Source of the DNA: Planctomycetota bacterium | GTDB lineage: Bacteria > Planctomycetota > UBA1135 > GCA-002686595 | Direction: 5' to 3' | Length of the DNA: 64,000 bases | Assembly (NCBI GenBank): GCA_028278425.1 | Contig: JANQEJ010000038.1 | Span: 1 to 64,000, forward strand | Shown: positions 24,115-32,835 of the stretch, in pieces | Position numbering within the stretch: the stretch's first letter is position 1 | Layout: every line of letters begins with the position of its first letter | Position numbers and translations under genes: made by a program | Notes under the pieces: model-generated | What the model was told of the DNA's origin: nothing | What the model saw: the letters and a program-made list of their open reading frames with translations, nothing else | The model's database searches: none

Positions 24115-25189
24115 CGAGCACGAAGCCGAGGGCGATGACCTCGGATTCCAGGAGCGGTAGATCGTTCGAGACGTCGATCCAGTTGAGCTGCAGCTTGGCC
24201 TTGTGCCCCTTCAGATAGTAGTTCAGACCGGCGGTGAGCCTGGAGACGTCGTTCGGATCGTCGAACTCCTCGTGCCGCACGGCGACCTCCAGCTTCTTCT
24301 CGATCAACATCCAGCTCGCAGTGGCGTCCCACGCGGTCGTCCCACCCCGCTGCAGGATCGTGGCGGGGTCCAGGATCTCGTCGCGGTAGTTCCCGTAGTC
24401 GTCGCCGTGGCGCACGATCTCCCCGCCGAGGCTGAAGCGACCCAAGGAGAAGGCGGCGTCGGCGGCGAGCACGAGCCCGTCGCCGAGCGCGGTGTCGTCC
24501 TGCGCGCCGAGGCCGAAGGTCAACCGGGGTTCGTCTCCGGCCTTGTAGGCCCCCTCGTACTTCGACACGCCGCCGCCGAAGACGTCGACGTTCAAACGTC
24601 CCGTCCAGAGCAGCTCCTTCGCCTGGTCGTCGTCGCCGTTCTGCGCGGCGGCGTAGAGCTTCGCGCGCTCGGCTAGCTCCACCTCCGCCTTGAAGCCCAG
24701 GTCACGCGGCCCGGTCTCGCGAGCCTGGATGGTGCGGTCCAGGAACAGGAGCCGCGTCGTCGTCAGGAGCCGCGAACGCAGGAGCGGCGCCTTGAACTTG
24801 CCCATTGTCAGGCGCACCGGCTCGACCGGCCGGAAGCGCACGTAGGTCGACCGCAGCTTCTGGCTTTCGGGGTTGTAGGAGATCTTGTACTCGTAGTCCC
24901 CGACATCGCCCTTGAAGACGATCGCCATCGAGTCGATGTCGAAGCCGCTCAGGTTGCCGATGTCGGCGAACGTGATCGGATCGTTCGAATAGGCGGGATC
25001 GTCCGAGTTGCGGTAGCTGATCTTGAGATAGATCGAGAGCTCCGGACCCGCTTGCTCCTCCTCGACGGCGCGGTGCAGGCCCGCCACCTCGCGATCCAGC
25101 GCGAGCCAGTCCTGGTCTTCGCCCTCTGCGGGGGTACGCGCCGCCAAGGGAGCGCCGAGGAGGAGCAAGGCGATCGCCGCGCGCGGCAA
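24107..25189 (-). CDS. Outer-membrane porin, OprP/phosphate-selective type
   Basis: A 360-residue protein if begun at the TTG at 25189, which opens a signal peptide (LPRAAIALLLLGAPLAA) just after a terminator hairpin; no ATG fits. After a short coiled segment (LALDREVAGLHRAVEE), the body alternates amphipathic strands with turns: 'YEYKISYNPESQKLRSTYVRFRP', 'GKFKAPL', 'FGLGAQDD' and 'LTAGLNYYLKGHKAKLQLNW'. This pattern is typical of OprP/OprO-family beta barrels with a C-terminal membrane strand. The substrate, whether phosphate, polyphosphate or other anions, cannot be read from sequence. Its last eight bases overlap the ABC gene start, so the two may share a transcript. Confidence 0.8.
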   Translation of the reverse strand: MPRAAIALLLLGAPLAARTPAEGEDQDWLALDREVAGLHRAVEEEQAGPELSIYLKISYRNSDDPAYSNDPITFADIGNLSGFDIDSMAIVFKGDVGDYEYKISYNPESQKLRSTYVRFRPVEPVRLTMGKFKAPLLRSRLLTTTRLLFLDRTIQARETGPRDLGFKAEVELAERAKLYAAAQNGDDDQAKELLWTGRLNVDVFGGGVSKYEGAYKAGDEPRLTFGLGAQDDTALGDGLVLAADAAFSLGRFSLGGEIVRHGDDYGNYRDEILDPATILQRGGTTAWDATASWMLIEKKLEVAVRHEEFDDPNDVSRLTAGLNYYLKGHKAKLQLNWIDVSNDLPLLESEVIALGFVLDG

Positions 25190-25195
25190 AGAAGA

Positions 25196-25227
25196 CGAGG
25201 ACCCTCGACGCGCGTCGAGGGTCCTCG
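25196..25227 (-). terminator. Rho-independent terminator after the propeller-protein gene
   Basis: A perfect 32-base palindrome (stem CGAGGACCCTCGACG, centre CG) lies 30 bases past the 25258-27099 stop and is followed on the minus strand by TCTTCTTTG. It separates that gene from the porin. Confidence 0.75.
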
Positions 25228-25257
25228 CCCGGCTTCTCACAGAGGAAACCGTGTCCG

Positions 25258-27099
25258 TCAAGGCAGGATCGTGGTCTGGACCGCGTTGCTCGCGCTGAAC
25301 CCGGCTCCACCGCAGGCCGGCGTGTTGAACCAGACGAACTGCCCGTACACGGTGACGCCGGCGGAGGGCGCGGGCACGAAGATCGGCGCGCTCCCGTTTC
25401 CACCGGCGTCGGCGGCGGCGTTGAAGGTGAAGTAGGGAGCGGCCGGGTTGATGTAGGCGGTGATGCCGAGAGCCGGCAGGCCCGGCGGGAAGCTCCCGAG
25501 CCCGATCACGAGCAATCCCGCGGTGAGCGGCGGCGCGTTCGTGCAGGTCAGCAACCCGGCGCTGTTCTCGACCAGGCATCCGTCGATGTCGATTTCCTGC
25601 GAGCCCGAGCAGGCGGGCGTCGAGGTCCCGTAGAAGATCTCATCGCAGGCGGCGGGCGCGGTCCAGAGGAAGACGTCCTCGGCGGCGTTCGTGTCGCCGG
25701 GCACCAGGTTGTCCCCGTTCCCGCGGAAGGCGATCATCGAGCCGTCGTCGTTGAGGACAGCGCGCTTGCTGTCGCCGTTGCCCTGCGCGCCGCCGGTGCT
25801 CTGGTTGATCAGCACGGTCGAGATCCCGCCGGGCTCGTCGAACACGCCGTTGCCGTCCGCGTCGCGGTCGTGGAGCACCACGTCGAGGAAGCCGTTCGTG
25901 TCGCCGGGGAAGAGGTTCGTCGCCTCGGTCCAGAAGGTGACGTAGCGGCCGTCGCCGGAGAGGATCGGATCCTCGCTGCGCTCGTTGCCTTGCGAGCCGT
26001 CGGTGGCCACGCTCACGCGAACGATCGACGTCGCGCCGGGCTCGTCGAAGATGCCGTCGCCGTCGGCGTCGCGGTCGTGCACGAAGCAGTCCGACGCGGG
26101 CTCGCAGATCGTCTGCCCGAAGGCGTCGAGGAAGCAGTGCTGGTTCGTGTCGCCGAGGACCAGGTTCTCGGCCATGCTGTAGAAGGTCACGTAGCGGCCG
26201 TCGTCGGAGATCGAGGGCCGCGAGCTGTCGAGGTTCCCGATGGTGCCGGCGACGTTCTTGCTCACCAGGATCGTCGTTCCCGTCTGCACGTCGCGCACGA
26301 ACACGTCGCGCGAGCCGTTCGTGTCGCCGGCGACGAGGTTCGTCGCCACGCTGCGGAAGGCGATGTAGCGGCCGTCCGCCGACATCGCGGGGACGCTGCT
26401 GTCGCCGTCCCCCTGAACGCCCGCGCTGCTGCGGCTGATCAGGATCGTGCCGAAGGCGCCCGGCTCGTCGTAGATGCCGTCGCCGTCGGTGTCGCGGTCG
26501 TGGAGGAACACGTCCATCGCGAGGTTCACGTCCCCCACCACCAGGTTGCTGCCGAGGCTCCGGAAGGCGACGTAGCGGCCGTCGTCGGAGATCGCCGGCC
26601 GCGAGCTCTCGCCGTTGGAGAGCCCTCCCGCCGACGACTTGCTGATCAGCACCGTCGTGCTCGTCAGCGTGTCGCGCACGAAGATGTCCCGCGTGCCGTT
26701 GACGTCTCCCGGCACCAGGTTCGTGGAGTCGCTGTAGAACGCCACGTAGCGGCCGTCGGCCGTGATGACGGGCCGCGAGCTCTTCCCGTCGCCCTGCACG
26801 CCCGCCGAGCTCACGCTGACCCGGACGATCGCCCCGCTCGTCGTGTCCTTGACGAAGATGTCGCGCACGGCGTTCGTGTCGCCCGGCACGAGGTTGGTCG
26901 CCTCGCTGTAGAAGGCGACGCGGCCGCCGTCGGACGAGATGGCGGGACGCGAGCTGGGCCCGTCGGACTGGGCTCCGCCCCCCGAGGTGCTGATGCGCTC
27001 CACGGTCTGGGCGCTGGTCGCTCCGAGCCCGGCGGCGAGGCACAGAACGAGAACGGGAAGGCGACGCAGGCGGGCTAGGGGGGGACTCGGAAGATGCAT
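25258..27099 (-). CDS. Secreted PD40/TolB-type beta-propeller protein
   Basis: A 613-residue protein with a signal peptide (LARLRRLPVLVLCLAAGLGATSAQ). Residues about 35-480 contain about eight repeats of the form 'SSRPAISDDGRYVAFYS..TNLVPGDTN...DIFV.D', typical WD40-like PD40/TolB propeller blades. Some blades carry 'DRDADGDGIFDEPG' insertions that look like calcium-binding thrombospondin-type loops. The C-terminal 130 residues are a Cys- and Gly-rich domain also seen in other secreted proteins of this window. The ATG at 27099 is the only start that gives a signal peptide. Transcription ends at the perfect palindrome at 25196-25227. It is probably an extracellular binding protein. Confidence 0.82.
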   Translation of the reverse strand: MHLPSPPLARLRRLPVLVLCLAAGLGATSAQTVERISTSGGGAQSDGPSSRPAISSDGGRVAFYSEATNLVPGDTNAVRDIFVKDTTSGAIVRVSVSSAGVQGDGKSSRPVITADGRYVAFYSDSTNLVPGDVNGTRDIFVRDTLTSTTVLISKSSAGGLSNGESSRPAISDDGRYVAFRSLGSNLVVGDVNLAMDVFLHDRDTDGDGIYDEPGAFGTILISRSSAGVQGDGDSSVPAMSADGRYIAFRSVATNLVAGDTNGSRDVFVRDVQTGTTILVSKNVAGTIGNLDSSRPSISDDGRYVTFYSMAENLVLGDTNQHCFLDAFGQTICEPASDCFVHDRDADGDGIFDEPGATSIVRVSVATDGSQGNERSEDPILSGDGRYVTFWTEATNLFPGDTNGFLDVVLHDRDADGNGVFDEPGGISTVLINQSTGGAQGNGDSKRAVLNDDGSMIAFRGNGDNLVPGDTNAAEDVFLWTAPAACDEIFYGTSTPACSGSQEIDIDGCLVENSAGLLTCTNAPPLTAGLLVIGLGSFPPGLPALGITAYINPAAPYFTFNAAADAGGNGSAPIFVPAPSAGVTVYGQFVWFNTPACGGAGFSASNAVQTTILP

Positions 27100-27249
27100 G
27101 TCGTCTCCGTTTCTCCTGGGTGGACCGGGGGCGTGACCCGGCCCGGGACTTCTCGTCTCAGGAGAGGCGGCTCGACCCGTCGCGAATACAGCCGGGAGCG
27201 AATCCAGCGGGCCTTGGAAGGCCCCCTCGGGCGGCCGCATAATCCGCCG

Positions 27250-27810
27250 GTGCCGTCCCGCCCGACCGAAACCGCCGCCGAGCTGCTCGAGGGCGTCCGC
27301 GGCGGCTCCGCCGAGGCGTGGGAGCGCTTCGTCGAGCGCTACGAGCGCCTGGTCTACTCCGTCCCCCGCCGCATGGGGCTCGACGAGGAGGACGCGCGGG
27401 ACGTCGCCCAGGCGACGTGGCTCCTGCTCTACCGCCACGTCCAGCACGTGCAAAGGCCCCGCTCGCTCGCCTCGTGGATCATCACGACCACCGCGCGCGA
27501 GGCGGCGCGCTTTCGCGAGCGGGCGCAGAGCCGCCGCGACCGCGAGCTCGAGCGCGGCGACGGCGCGGCGGAGCCGCCCGTGCTCCCCGACGAGGTGGCC
27601 GAGCGACTCGAGCGCATCCAGGCGGTACGCGACGCGATCGCGGTACTCGAGGATCGCTGCCGCGAGCTCCTCACGCGCACCGACCTGGAGGGCGCGTCCT
27701 ACAAGCAGACGGCCGAGAGCCTCGGCATGCCGCTCGGCAGCGTCGGTCCGACGCGCCTGCGCTGCCTGGCGAAGCTCGCCGACCTCCTGAGCGAGCGCGA
27801 CCTGCCATGA
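27250..27810 (+). CDS. ECF-type RNA polymerase sigma factor
   Basis: A 186-residue sigma factor from the GTG at 27250. Region 2 is clear ('WERFVERYERLVYSVPRRMGLDEEDARDVAQATWLLLYRHV'), as is region 4 ('LEDRCRELLTRTDLEGASYKQTAESLGMPLGSVGPTRLRCLAKL'). It heads a three-gene plus-strand unit with a hypothetical protein and a CHAT/TPR protein. That arrangement recurs in planctomycete- and acidobacterium-like genomes. No zinc-finger anti-sigma gene is present, so the second gene may take that part. Confidence 0.88.
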   Translation: MPSRPTETAAELLEGVRGGSAEAWERFVERYERLVYSVPRRMGLDEEDARDVAQATWLLLYRHVQHVQRPRSLASWIITTTAREAARFRERAQSRRDRELERGDGAAEPPVLPDEVAERLERIQAVRDAIAVLEDRCRELLTRTDLEGASYKQTAESLGMPLGSVGPTRLRCLAKLADLLSERDLP

Positions 27811-27889
27811 GCGCTCTTGATCGAGACTTCACGTACTTCCCGGGCGCCGTGCGGCCTCTCCTCCCGCGGACGGCGGGACCGACCCAGCC

Positions 27890-28453
27890 ATGAACGAACC
27901 CTCCACCCAAGAGCTCCTGCGGATGTGTCTCGAAGGCGCGCTACCCCCCGGCCTAGCAGCGCGCGCGGACGATCCTAACGACCCCCTGGCCTCCCGAATC
28001 CGCACCTGCCTGCAACTCGCGGAGCTCCTGGAGGACCTGCCGCTCGAGTCTCCTCCCGAGGCACTCCGCGATGCCGCGCGAAGGGTGCCGCGGGAGCTTC
28101 ACCGCTCTAGCTTGCCGGTGTGGATCGCGACGCTGTGGTCGCCCCCGCCGTCCGCCCGCCCCGCCTTCCGCGGCGGCGCGCCGCCCGCCACGACGTACGA
28201 GGCGGGCCCGTTCGACGTCGACCTGCTGCAGCCCGCGGACGGGACGCTCGTCGGCCAGCTCCTCCCGCGCGACGCGGGGACGGAGTCTCCGAGCGCGGGT
28301 TCCTGCACGCTCTTCGGCGAGGCGCGGACGTACCACGCGTCGCTCGACGCGAACGGCGGCCTGCGCTTCACCGGCGTCGAGGCGGGCGAGTACAAGCTCG
28401 TCCTGGATCTCGACCAGGGCTGCGTCGTCGTCCCCGACCTTCTCCTCCACTAG
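27890..28453 (+). CDS. Hypothetical protein between sigma factor and CHAT protein
   Basis: A 187-residue protein. The first 70 residues are helical and acidic (STQELLRMCLEGALPP...ASRIRTCLQLAELLEDLP), much like anti-sigma or effector adaptor segments. The C-terminal half is a compact beta domain (LLQPADGTLVGQLL...SLDANGGLRFTGVEAGEYKLVLDL) that resembles a carboxypeptidase regulatory-like fold. No membrane segment is obvious. Located between an ECF sigma factor and a CHAT protease-like protein, it may link the two or be the protease target. That role is inferred. Confidence 0.65.
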   Translation: MNEPSTQELLRMCLEGALPPGLAARADDPNDPLASRIRTCLQLAELLEDLPLESPPEALRDAARRVPRELHRSSLPVWIATLWSPPPSARPAFRGGAPPATTYEAGPFDVDLLQPADGTLVGQLLPRDAGTESPSAGSCTLFGEARTYHASLDANGGLRFTGVEAGEYKLVLDLDQGCVVVPDLLLH

Positions 28454-28474
28454 CGGCGCGCTTAGGCTCTCCGC

Positions 28475-31243
28475 ATGGAGAGCGAGCTTCTCGCGCACCC
28501 CGCGGAGGAGTCCGTCTGGGCGCGCTTCGAGGCGCTGCCGGCCCCCGAACGCGAGCGGGTCGTCGACGCCCTCAAGGACGCGCTCGACCGCGAGGTGCGC
28601 GCTCACCCGGGCGAGGCCCTGGCGATCGCGGCGGTGCTCTACCGCGCCGGCGAGCTCACCCCCTCGCGCCGGGCGCTCGCGCTGCGCGGCCGCGCGGTGG
28701 CGCGTCACGTCAACGATCTGACCGACGAGGCGCTGGGCGATTACACCGCCGCGATCGAGCTCTACGACGCGGCGGGCGAGGAGGTCGAGGCCGGCAAGCT
28801 GCGGCGCGCGCTGATCGACCTGCACCATCTCGCCGGCCGCACGCGCGAAGCGATGGAGTGCGCCGACGCGGCGCGCGAGGTGTTCGAGCGGCACGGCGAG
28901 GAGCGCCAGCTCGCGCAGCTCGAGGTCAACGTCGGCAACGCCTACTTCCGCCAGGACGACCACGCCGCGGCGGGCGAGCGGTACGCCGCCGCCGCGGACC
29001 GCTTCCGCGCGCTCGGTGATCCCCTCGGAACCGGCATCGCCGAGTACAACCGCGGCAACGTCGAGGTCTACACCGGGCGGCACGAGGACGCCGCCGGCGC
29101 CTACCGCGCCGCGCGCGCGGTCTTCGCCGAGGCCGGCATGGACGCCCACGTCGCGGACTGCGACTACGGGCTGGCCTGGCTGGAGTCGATGCGCTGCCGC
29201 TTCGCCGAAGCGATCCGCGGGCTCGAGGAGGCGCGCGAGCGGTTCGCCGGAAGCGACCGGCCGTCGCGCGCGTCCCTGTGCGACCTCGACCTGGCGGAGC
29301 TCTACCTGCGGCTCGACGCGCGCTGGGACGCGATCGAGCACGCGTCGCGCGCGGAGGAGCGCTTCCGCGAGCTCGGACTGCGCTACGAGCGGGCGAAGGC
29401 CCGCGCCGTCCGCGGGCTAGCCCGGTTGCGGACCGACGACGCGGCCGGCGCGGCCGAGGACCTGGACGGCGCGCGCAGGACGTTCGAGGAGCTGGAGAAC
29501 CCGACGCTGGGCGCGGCGCTCCGGATGCAGCGCTTCGCCGCGGACGAAGGCGACGACGCCCTGGCCGAGCTTCGCCGGTCCCACGTCGAGCTCGGGGACG
29601 GAACGCACCGTCTCCTCGCCGACATGAGCCGGCTCGCCCTCGCGCGTGCCCTCACTCATCGCGGTGAGGCGGCGGAGGCGCTCGCGCTCCTCCGTTCCCG
29701 CGGGTCGCCCGAGGGCGACCTCCTCGTCGCGGTCGAGCTGCTTCGCGCGCGCGCGGAAGCGCAGCTCGCGCTCGGCGATCGCGCCGGCGCGATCGACTCG
29801 CTCCGCCGCGCGGTGGAGCGCATCGACGGAACGTACGCGCTCGTACCGGGCACGGACGCGCGCACCGCCTTCTTCCGGGACCGCCACGGCGCGTTCGTGA
29901 CGCTGGCGCTGCTCGTGCTGCAAGAGAACGGCGACGCGCGCGCGGCGCTGGGTCTGCTCGAGCGCGGCAGGGCGCGCGGCGCGCTCGAGGGTCGCGCGCG
30001 GTCGGAGGACGACGACGTCCAGCACGAACGCGAGCGTCTGGACGCCCTCCTGCTGCGGCGGCTCGACGCCGAGCTCGGCGCGTTGACCGGCAACGTCGAG
30101 GGGACCGTGACCGCCCCGTCGGACGACGAGCTCCTGGCGGCCGAAAGGGAGCTCCTGCGCAGGTCGCGGGATCGCGGTCTCGCCTCCGACGAGAGGGGGC
30201 TTGCGGCCGACGACTTCGAGCGCGCCGTTCCGGGCGACGAGCTCGCGCTGTGCTACGTCCTCTCGCCGGACGGGGCCGGCGTGCTCGCCGTGGAGCGAGG
30301 GAACGTCGCGTGGCGTCCCCTGTCGTGCGGCGACGCCGACTTGCGCGCCGCAATCGACCACCTACAGCTCCAGCTCGCCGCCCGCCTGCGCGGACGCGGC
30401 CACGCGAGCCGCGAGGCGCAGCTCGTCGCCGCAACGCACCGAATCCTGGACGAGCTCGGGGAGATGCTGCTCGGCCCGGTGGCCGACCTCCTGCGAGGCC
30501 GTCCGCTGACGATCGTGCCCTACGGTCCGCTCCACGAGCTTCCGTTCCACGCGCTGCGCGTCGACGGCGAGCCGTTGGCGGAACGGCACCCGGTGGGCTA
30601 CGCGCCGTCCCTTCGCACGCTGGCGCGCTGCCGCGGCCGCGCGCGATCGGGCACTTCGTCGGTCCTCGCGTGCGGCGCGGAGGAGGAGTCGCTCCCGTCG
30701 ATCGCGGAAGAGCTCGCCGCGCTCGACGACGCCTACCGAGGAGAGCTCGCCCTCGTGCCGCCCGGGGAGCTCGTCGCGCGCCTCCGCGCGGACGGACCGG
30801 CCGGCGGGATCCTCCACCTCGCCGCCCACGGGACGTACCAGCCGCACAACCCGGTCTTCAGCGGCCTGCGCTTCGCCGACACGTTCCTGACCGCCTACGA
30901 CGTGCGCGCCCTCTCGCTCGGCTTCGACGTCGTCACCCTGAGCGGCTGCGAGACCGGACGGCGCGGCCGGTTGCGCGGGGAGGAGCTGATCGGCCCGGAC
31001 CAGGCCTTCCTCGCCGCCGGCGCGCGCAGCGTGGTGAGCAGCCTCTGGGTGGTCGAGGACGCAACCGCGCTCCTCTTGATGCGCGAGCTGCACGCGCGCC
31101 TCGCCGCGGGCGCGTCCGTTCGCGAAGCCCTGAACGAGGCCCAGCGAACCGTCCGCGCCGCGGCCCCGCACCCGTTCGACTGGGCGCCCTTCGTGTTGCA
31201 GGGCGACCCCGAAGCCGGGCTGGAGCCCGCGATCCGCCCCTAG
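28475..31243 (+). CDS. CHAT domain protein with TPR repeats
   Basis: A 922-residue protein. Residues about 50-560 are tandem TPR helices (e.g. 'ARHVNDLTDEALGDYTAAIELYDAAGEEVEAGKLRRALIDL'). Residues about 660-920 are a CHAT caspase-like protease domain with the catalytic pair visible as H in 'LHLAAHG' (about residue 785) and C in 'TLSGCETG' (about residue 825). It then continues 'LIGPDQAFLAAGARSVVSSLWVVED' and ends 'PFDWAPFVLQGD', the usual CHAT tail. CHAT-TPR proteins are cytoplasmic proteases that can be activated by partner binding; some act in CRISPR-linked or gasdermin-type defence. Here the partner genes are an ECF sigma factor and a small protein, so a regulated-proteolysis switch is likely. 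The target is unknown. Confidence 0.9.
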   Translation: MESELLAHPAEESVWARFEALPAPERERVVDALKDALDREVRAHPGEALAIAAVLYRAGELTPSRRALALRGRAVARHVNDLTDEALGDYTAAIELYDAAGEEVEAGKLRRALIDLHHLAGRTREAMECADAAREVFERHGEERQLAQLEVNVGNAYFRQDDHAAAGERYAAAADRFRALGDPLGTGIAEYNRGNVEVYTGRHEDAAGAYRAARAVFAEAGMDAHVADCDYGLAWLESMRCRFAEAIRGLEEARERFAGSDRPSRASLCDLDLAELYLRLDARWDAIEHASRAEERFRELGLRYERAKARAVRGLARLRTDDAAGAAEDLDGARRTFEELENPTLGAALRMQRFAADEGDDALAELRRSHVELGDGTHRLLADMSRLALARALTHRGEAAEALALLRSRGSPEGDLLVAVELLRARAEAQLALGDRAGAIDSLRRAVERIDGTYALVPGTDARTAFFRDRHGAFVTLALLVLQENGDARAALGLLERGRARGALEGRARSEDDDVQHERERLDALLLRRLDAELGALTGNVEGTVTAPSDDELLAAERELLRRSRDRGLASDERGLAADDFERAVPGDELALCYVLSPDGAGVLAVERGNVAWRPLSCGDADLRAAIDHLQLQLAARLRGRGHASREAQLVAATHRILDELGEMLLGPVADLLRGRPLTIVPYGPLHELPFHALRVDGEPLAERHPVGYAPSLRTLARCRGRARSGTSSVLACGAEEESLPSIAEELAALDDAYRGELALVPPGELVARLRADGPAGGILHLAAHGTYQPHNPVFSGLRFADTFLTAYDVRALSLGFDVVTLSGCETGRRGRLRGEELIGPDQAFLAAGARSVVSSLWVVEDATALLLMRELHARLAAGASVREALNEAQRTVRAAAPHPFDWAPFVLQGDPEAGLEPAIRP

Positions 31244-31251
31244 GCTCGTCC

Positions 31252-32406
31252 TCAGTACACGCCGTCCAGGAACGTCACCGCCGTGCCCCCGCCGAGGACG
31301 AGCGTCGGGACCCCGGAGAGGAAGTCGCACTGGACGTACACCGTCGCGCCGCCGATCCCGGGCGGGAGCTGGCCGACCGTGTAGGGAATCGTCAGCGTCC
31401 CCGAGGCGGGAACGACGCCGGCGTCGAAGGTGATCGCGGTCGGGACGTCCACCAGGAGCGAGCCGTTCAGGAGCGGCACGTGCAGCGTGCCCGGCGAGAG
31501 CGCGTACGAGATCAGAGCGACGTCCCCCGGGTCGCCGTGGCACAGGAAGGTGAGCGCCTCCCCCTCGCGCGCGGGGTTGCCGACGACCTCGAAGGAGTTC
31601 GAGTCCTCGCCGAGCGTCGTCAGCGTGCCCGAGTCGATCTCGACCGGCGCGTCGCCCGAGACCGTCGGGCTGTCGAGGAGGATCGCGGTGGGGCTCCCGG
31701 CGAAGAGGTGCAGCGCCGTGCCGTCGACCGGACCGTCCCCGCCCTGGATCAAGGTGCCCGACGCGAAGAGGAAGCCGCCCGCGTCGAGCTGCAAGCCCTC
31801 GCCGCCCTGGATGGCGCCGAAGAAGACGGAGTCGCCGCCCTTCATCACCGAGTCGTAGACGTGCAGCGAGGAATTCTCCGCGCGGACCGCGTCGCCGCCG
31901 ACGGTGCCGTAGCCGAGCACGCCGTACATCTCGCAGTGATTGATCGCCACGGAGTCGCAGTTGCTGAACCGCACCCACGGGAAGAAGGGCAGCGTCGAGA
32001 GGGGCGCGAGGACCTTCAGATCCTCGAGCCAGACCGTCCCCTGGTTGTCCTCGGCCAAGAGGTTCGTCTCGAAGAGCTCGAAGCCGCGCAGGGTCACCGA
32101 CTGCCCGGCGGCGAGGTTCCGGATCGCCACCGGAAGCTCGAGCACGGCCTCGTGCCCGTCGTCCTCGACGAGGACGAGGCCCTTGCCGTCGATCGTCAGC
32201 GACTCGGGTTCGAAGGGCGACGAGGAAGCGTAGGTCCCCGAGCGCACGAGCACGACGTCCCCGTCGCTCGCGGCGTCGATCGCGTCCTGGGGCCTCGTGA
32301 AGTCGACGCCCGGTCCGGCGACGTCGTCGACGACCCACACGGTCTGCGCGGCGAAGGGCGCGGCGAGGGCGAAGAGCGCCGTGGCGGGGCGAAGGCTCGG
32401 GCGCAC
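31252..32406 (-). CDS. Secreted beta-helix (pectate-lyase-fold) protein
   Basis: A 384-residue protein starting at the GTG at 32406, which has an excellent AAGGAGAT ribosome site seven bases upstream and opens directly into a signal peptide (PATALFALAAPFAAQ). The next 250 residues run as short repeated strands ('IDAASDGDVVLVRSGTY', 'LTIDGKGLVLVED', 'VTLRGFELFETN') typical of a right-handed parallel beta-helix. The last 120 residues form a beta-sandwich. No catalytic motif is certain, so binding rather than lysis cannot be excluded. It is convergent with the CHAT gene, eight bases apart. Confidence 0.72.
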   Translation of the reverse strand: MRPSLRPATALFALAAPFAAQTVWVVDDVAGPGVDFTRPQDAIDAASDGDVVLVRSGTYASSSPFEPESLTIDGKGLVLVEDDGHEAVLELPVAIRNLAAGQSVTLRGFELFETNLLAEDNQGTVWLEDLKVLAPLSTLPFFPWVRFSNCDSVAINHCEMYGVLGYGTVGGDAVRAENSSLHVYDSVMKGGDSVFFGAIQGGEGLQLDAGGFLFASGTLIQGGDGPVDGTALHLFAGSPTAILLDSPTVSGDAPVEIDSGTLTTLGEDSNSFEVVGNPAREGEALTFLCHGDPGDVALISYALSPGTLHVPLLNGSLLVDVPTAITFDAGVVPASGTLTIPYTVGQLPPGIGGATVYVQCDFLSGVPTLVLGGGTAVTFLDGVY

Positions 32407-32539
32407 GGGGATCTCCTTGGGAACGGTCGGAGAGTGGAGGGAGGGCACCATCCTGTTCCAAACCGAAGCCCACGGGCGATCTTCTCCGCGAATCCCCGGT
32501 GGCGCGGCGGGGGATTCCCCGGCCGGCGGATCGCGCGGG

Positions 32540-32734
32540 CTACTCCCGGTTCGTGTCGGCCGTCCGGTCGAAGAGCTTCTCGAGCTCCTCCTCGGAGAGG
32601 TGCTCCCGCAAGAGGGCGAGCTGGGCCTCGTTCAGGTCGCTCTGGTCGTCGATCGAGCCGCTGCCGATCTCGTCCATCAGCGTCTCGAGCTCGCGGCGAC
32701 GCGCGTCGTCGTCGGAAAGGGGGCCGTTCGTCAT
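32540..32734 (-). CDS. Small acidic helical protein
   Basis: A 64-residue, strongly acidic protein starting at the ATG at 32734 (MTNGPLSDDDARRRELETLMDEIG...). It is predicted to be entirely helical, with heptad-like Leu spacing in 'LNEAQLALLREHLSEEELEKLF'. It has no membrane segment or cysteine. It lies upstream of the beta-helix gene on the same strand and divergent from dnaJ. I do not recognise a family, and the small size makes coding status probable rather than certain. Confidence 0.5.
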   Translation of the reverse strand: MTNGPLSDDDARRRELETLMDEIGSGSIDDQSDLNEAQLALLREHLSEEELEKLFDRTADTNRE

Positions 32735-32835
32735 GGGACCAGCATGCGCCAACGACCCCGCCCAGGTCCAGCCTTCCTTGTGCGTAGGCGCGGCCGCTGT
32801 GCGCGGCCGGCGGCGCGCGCTACCCTGGCCGCTCC

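Noticed and set aside
25258-27099. Regularly repeated DNA suggesting a CRISPR or tandem array
   Set aside because: The periodicity comes from protein-level propeller repeats of about 50-60 codons with diverged DNA, not from identical repeats with spacers.
32407-32451. Upstream ATG at 32451 for the beta-helix protein
   Set aside because: An AAGGAGAT site lies seven bases before the GTG at 32406, and the signal peptide starts there.
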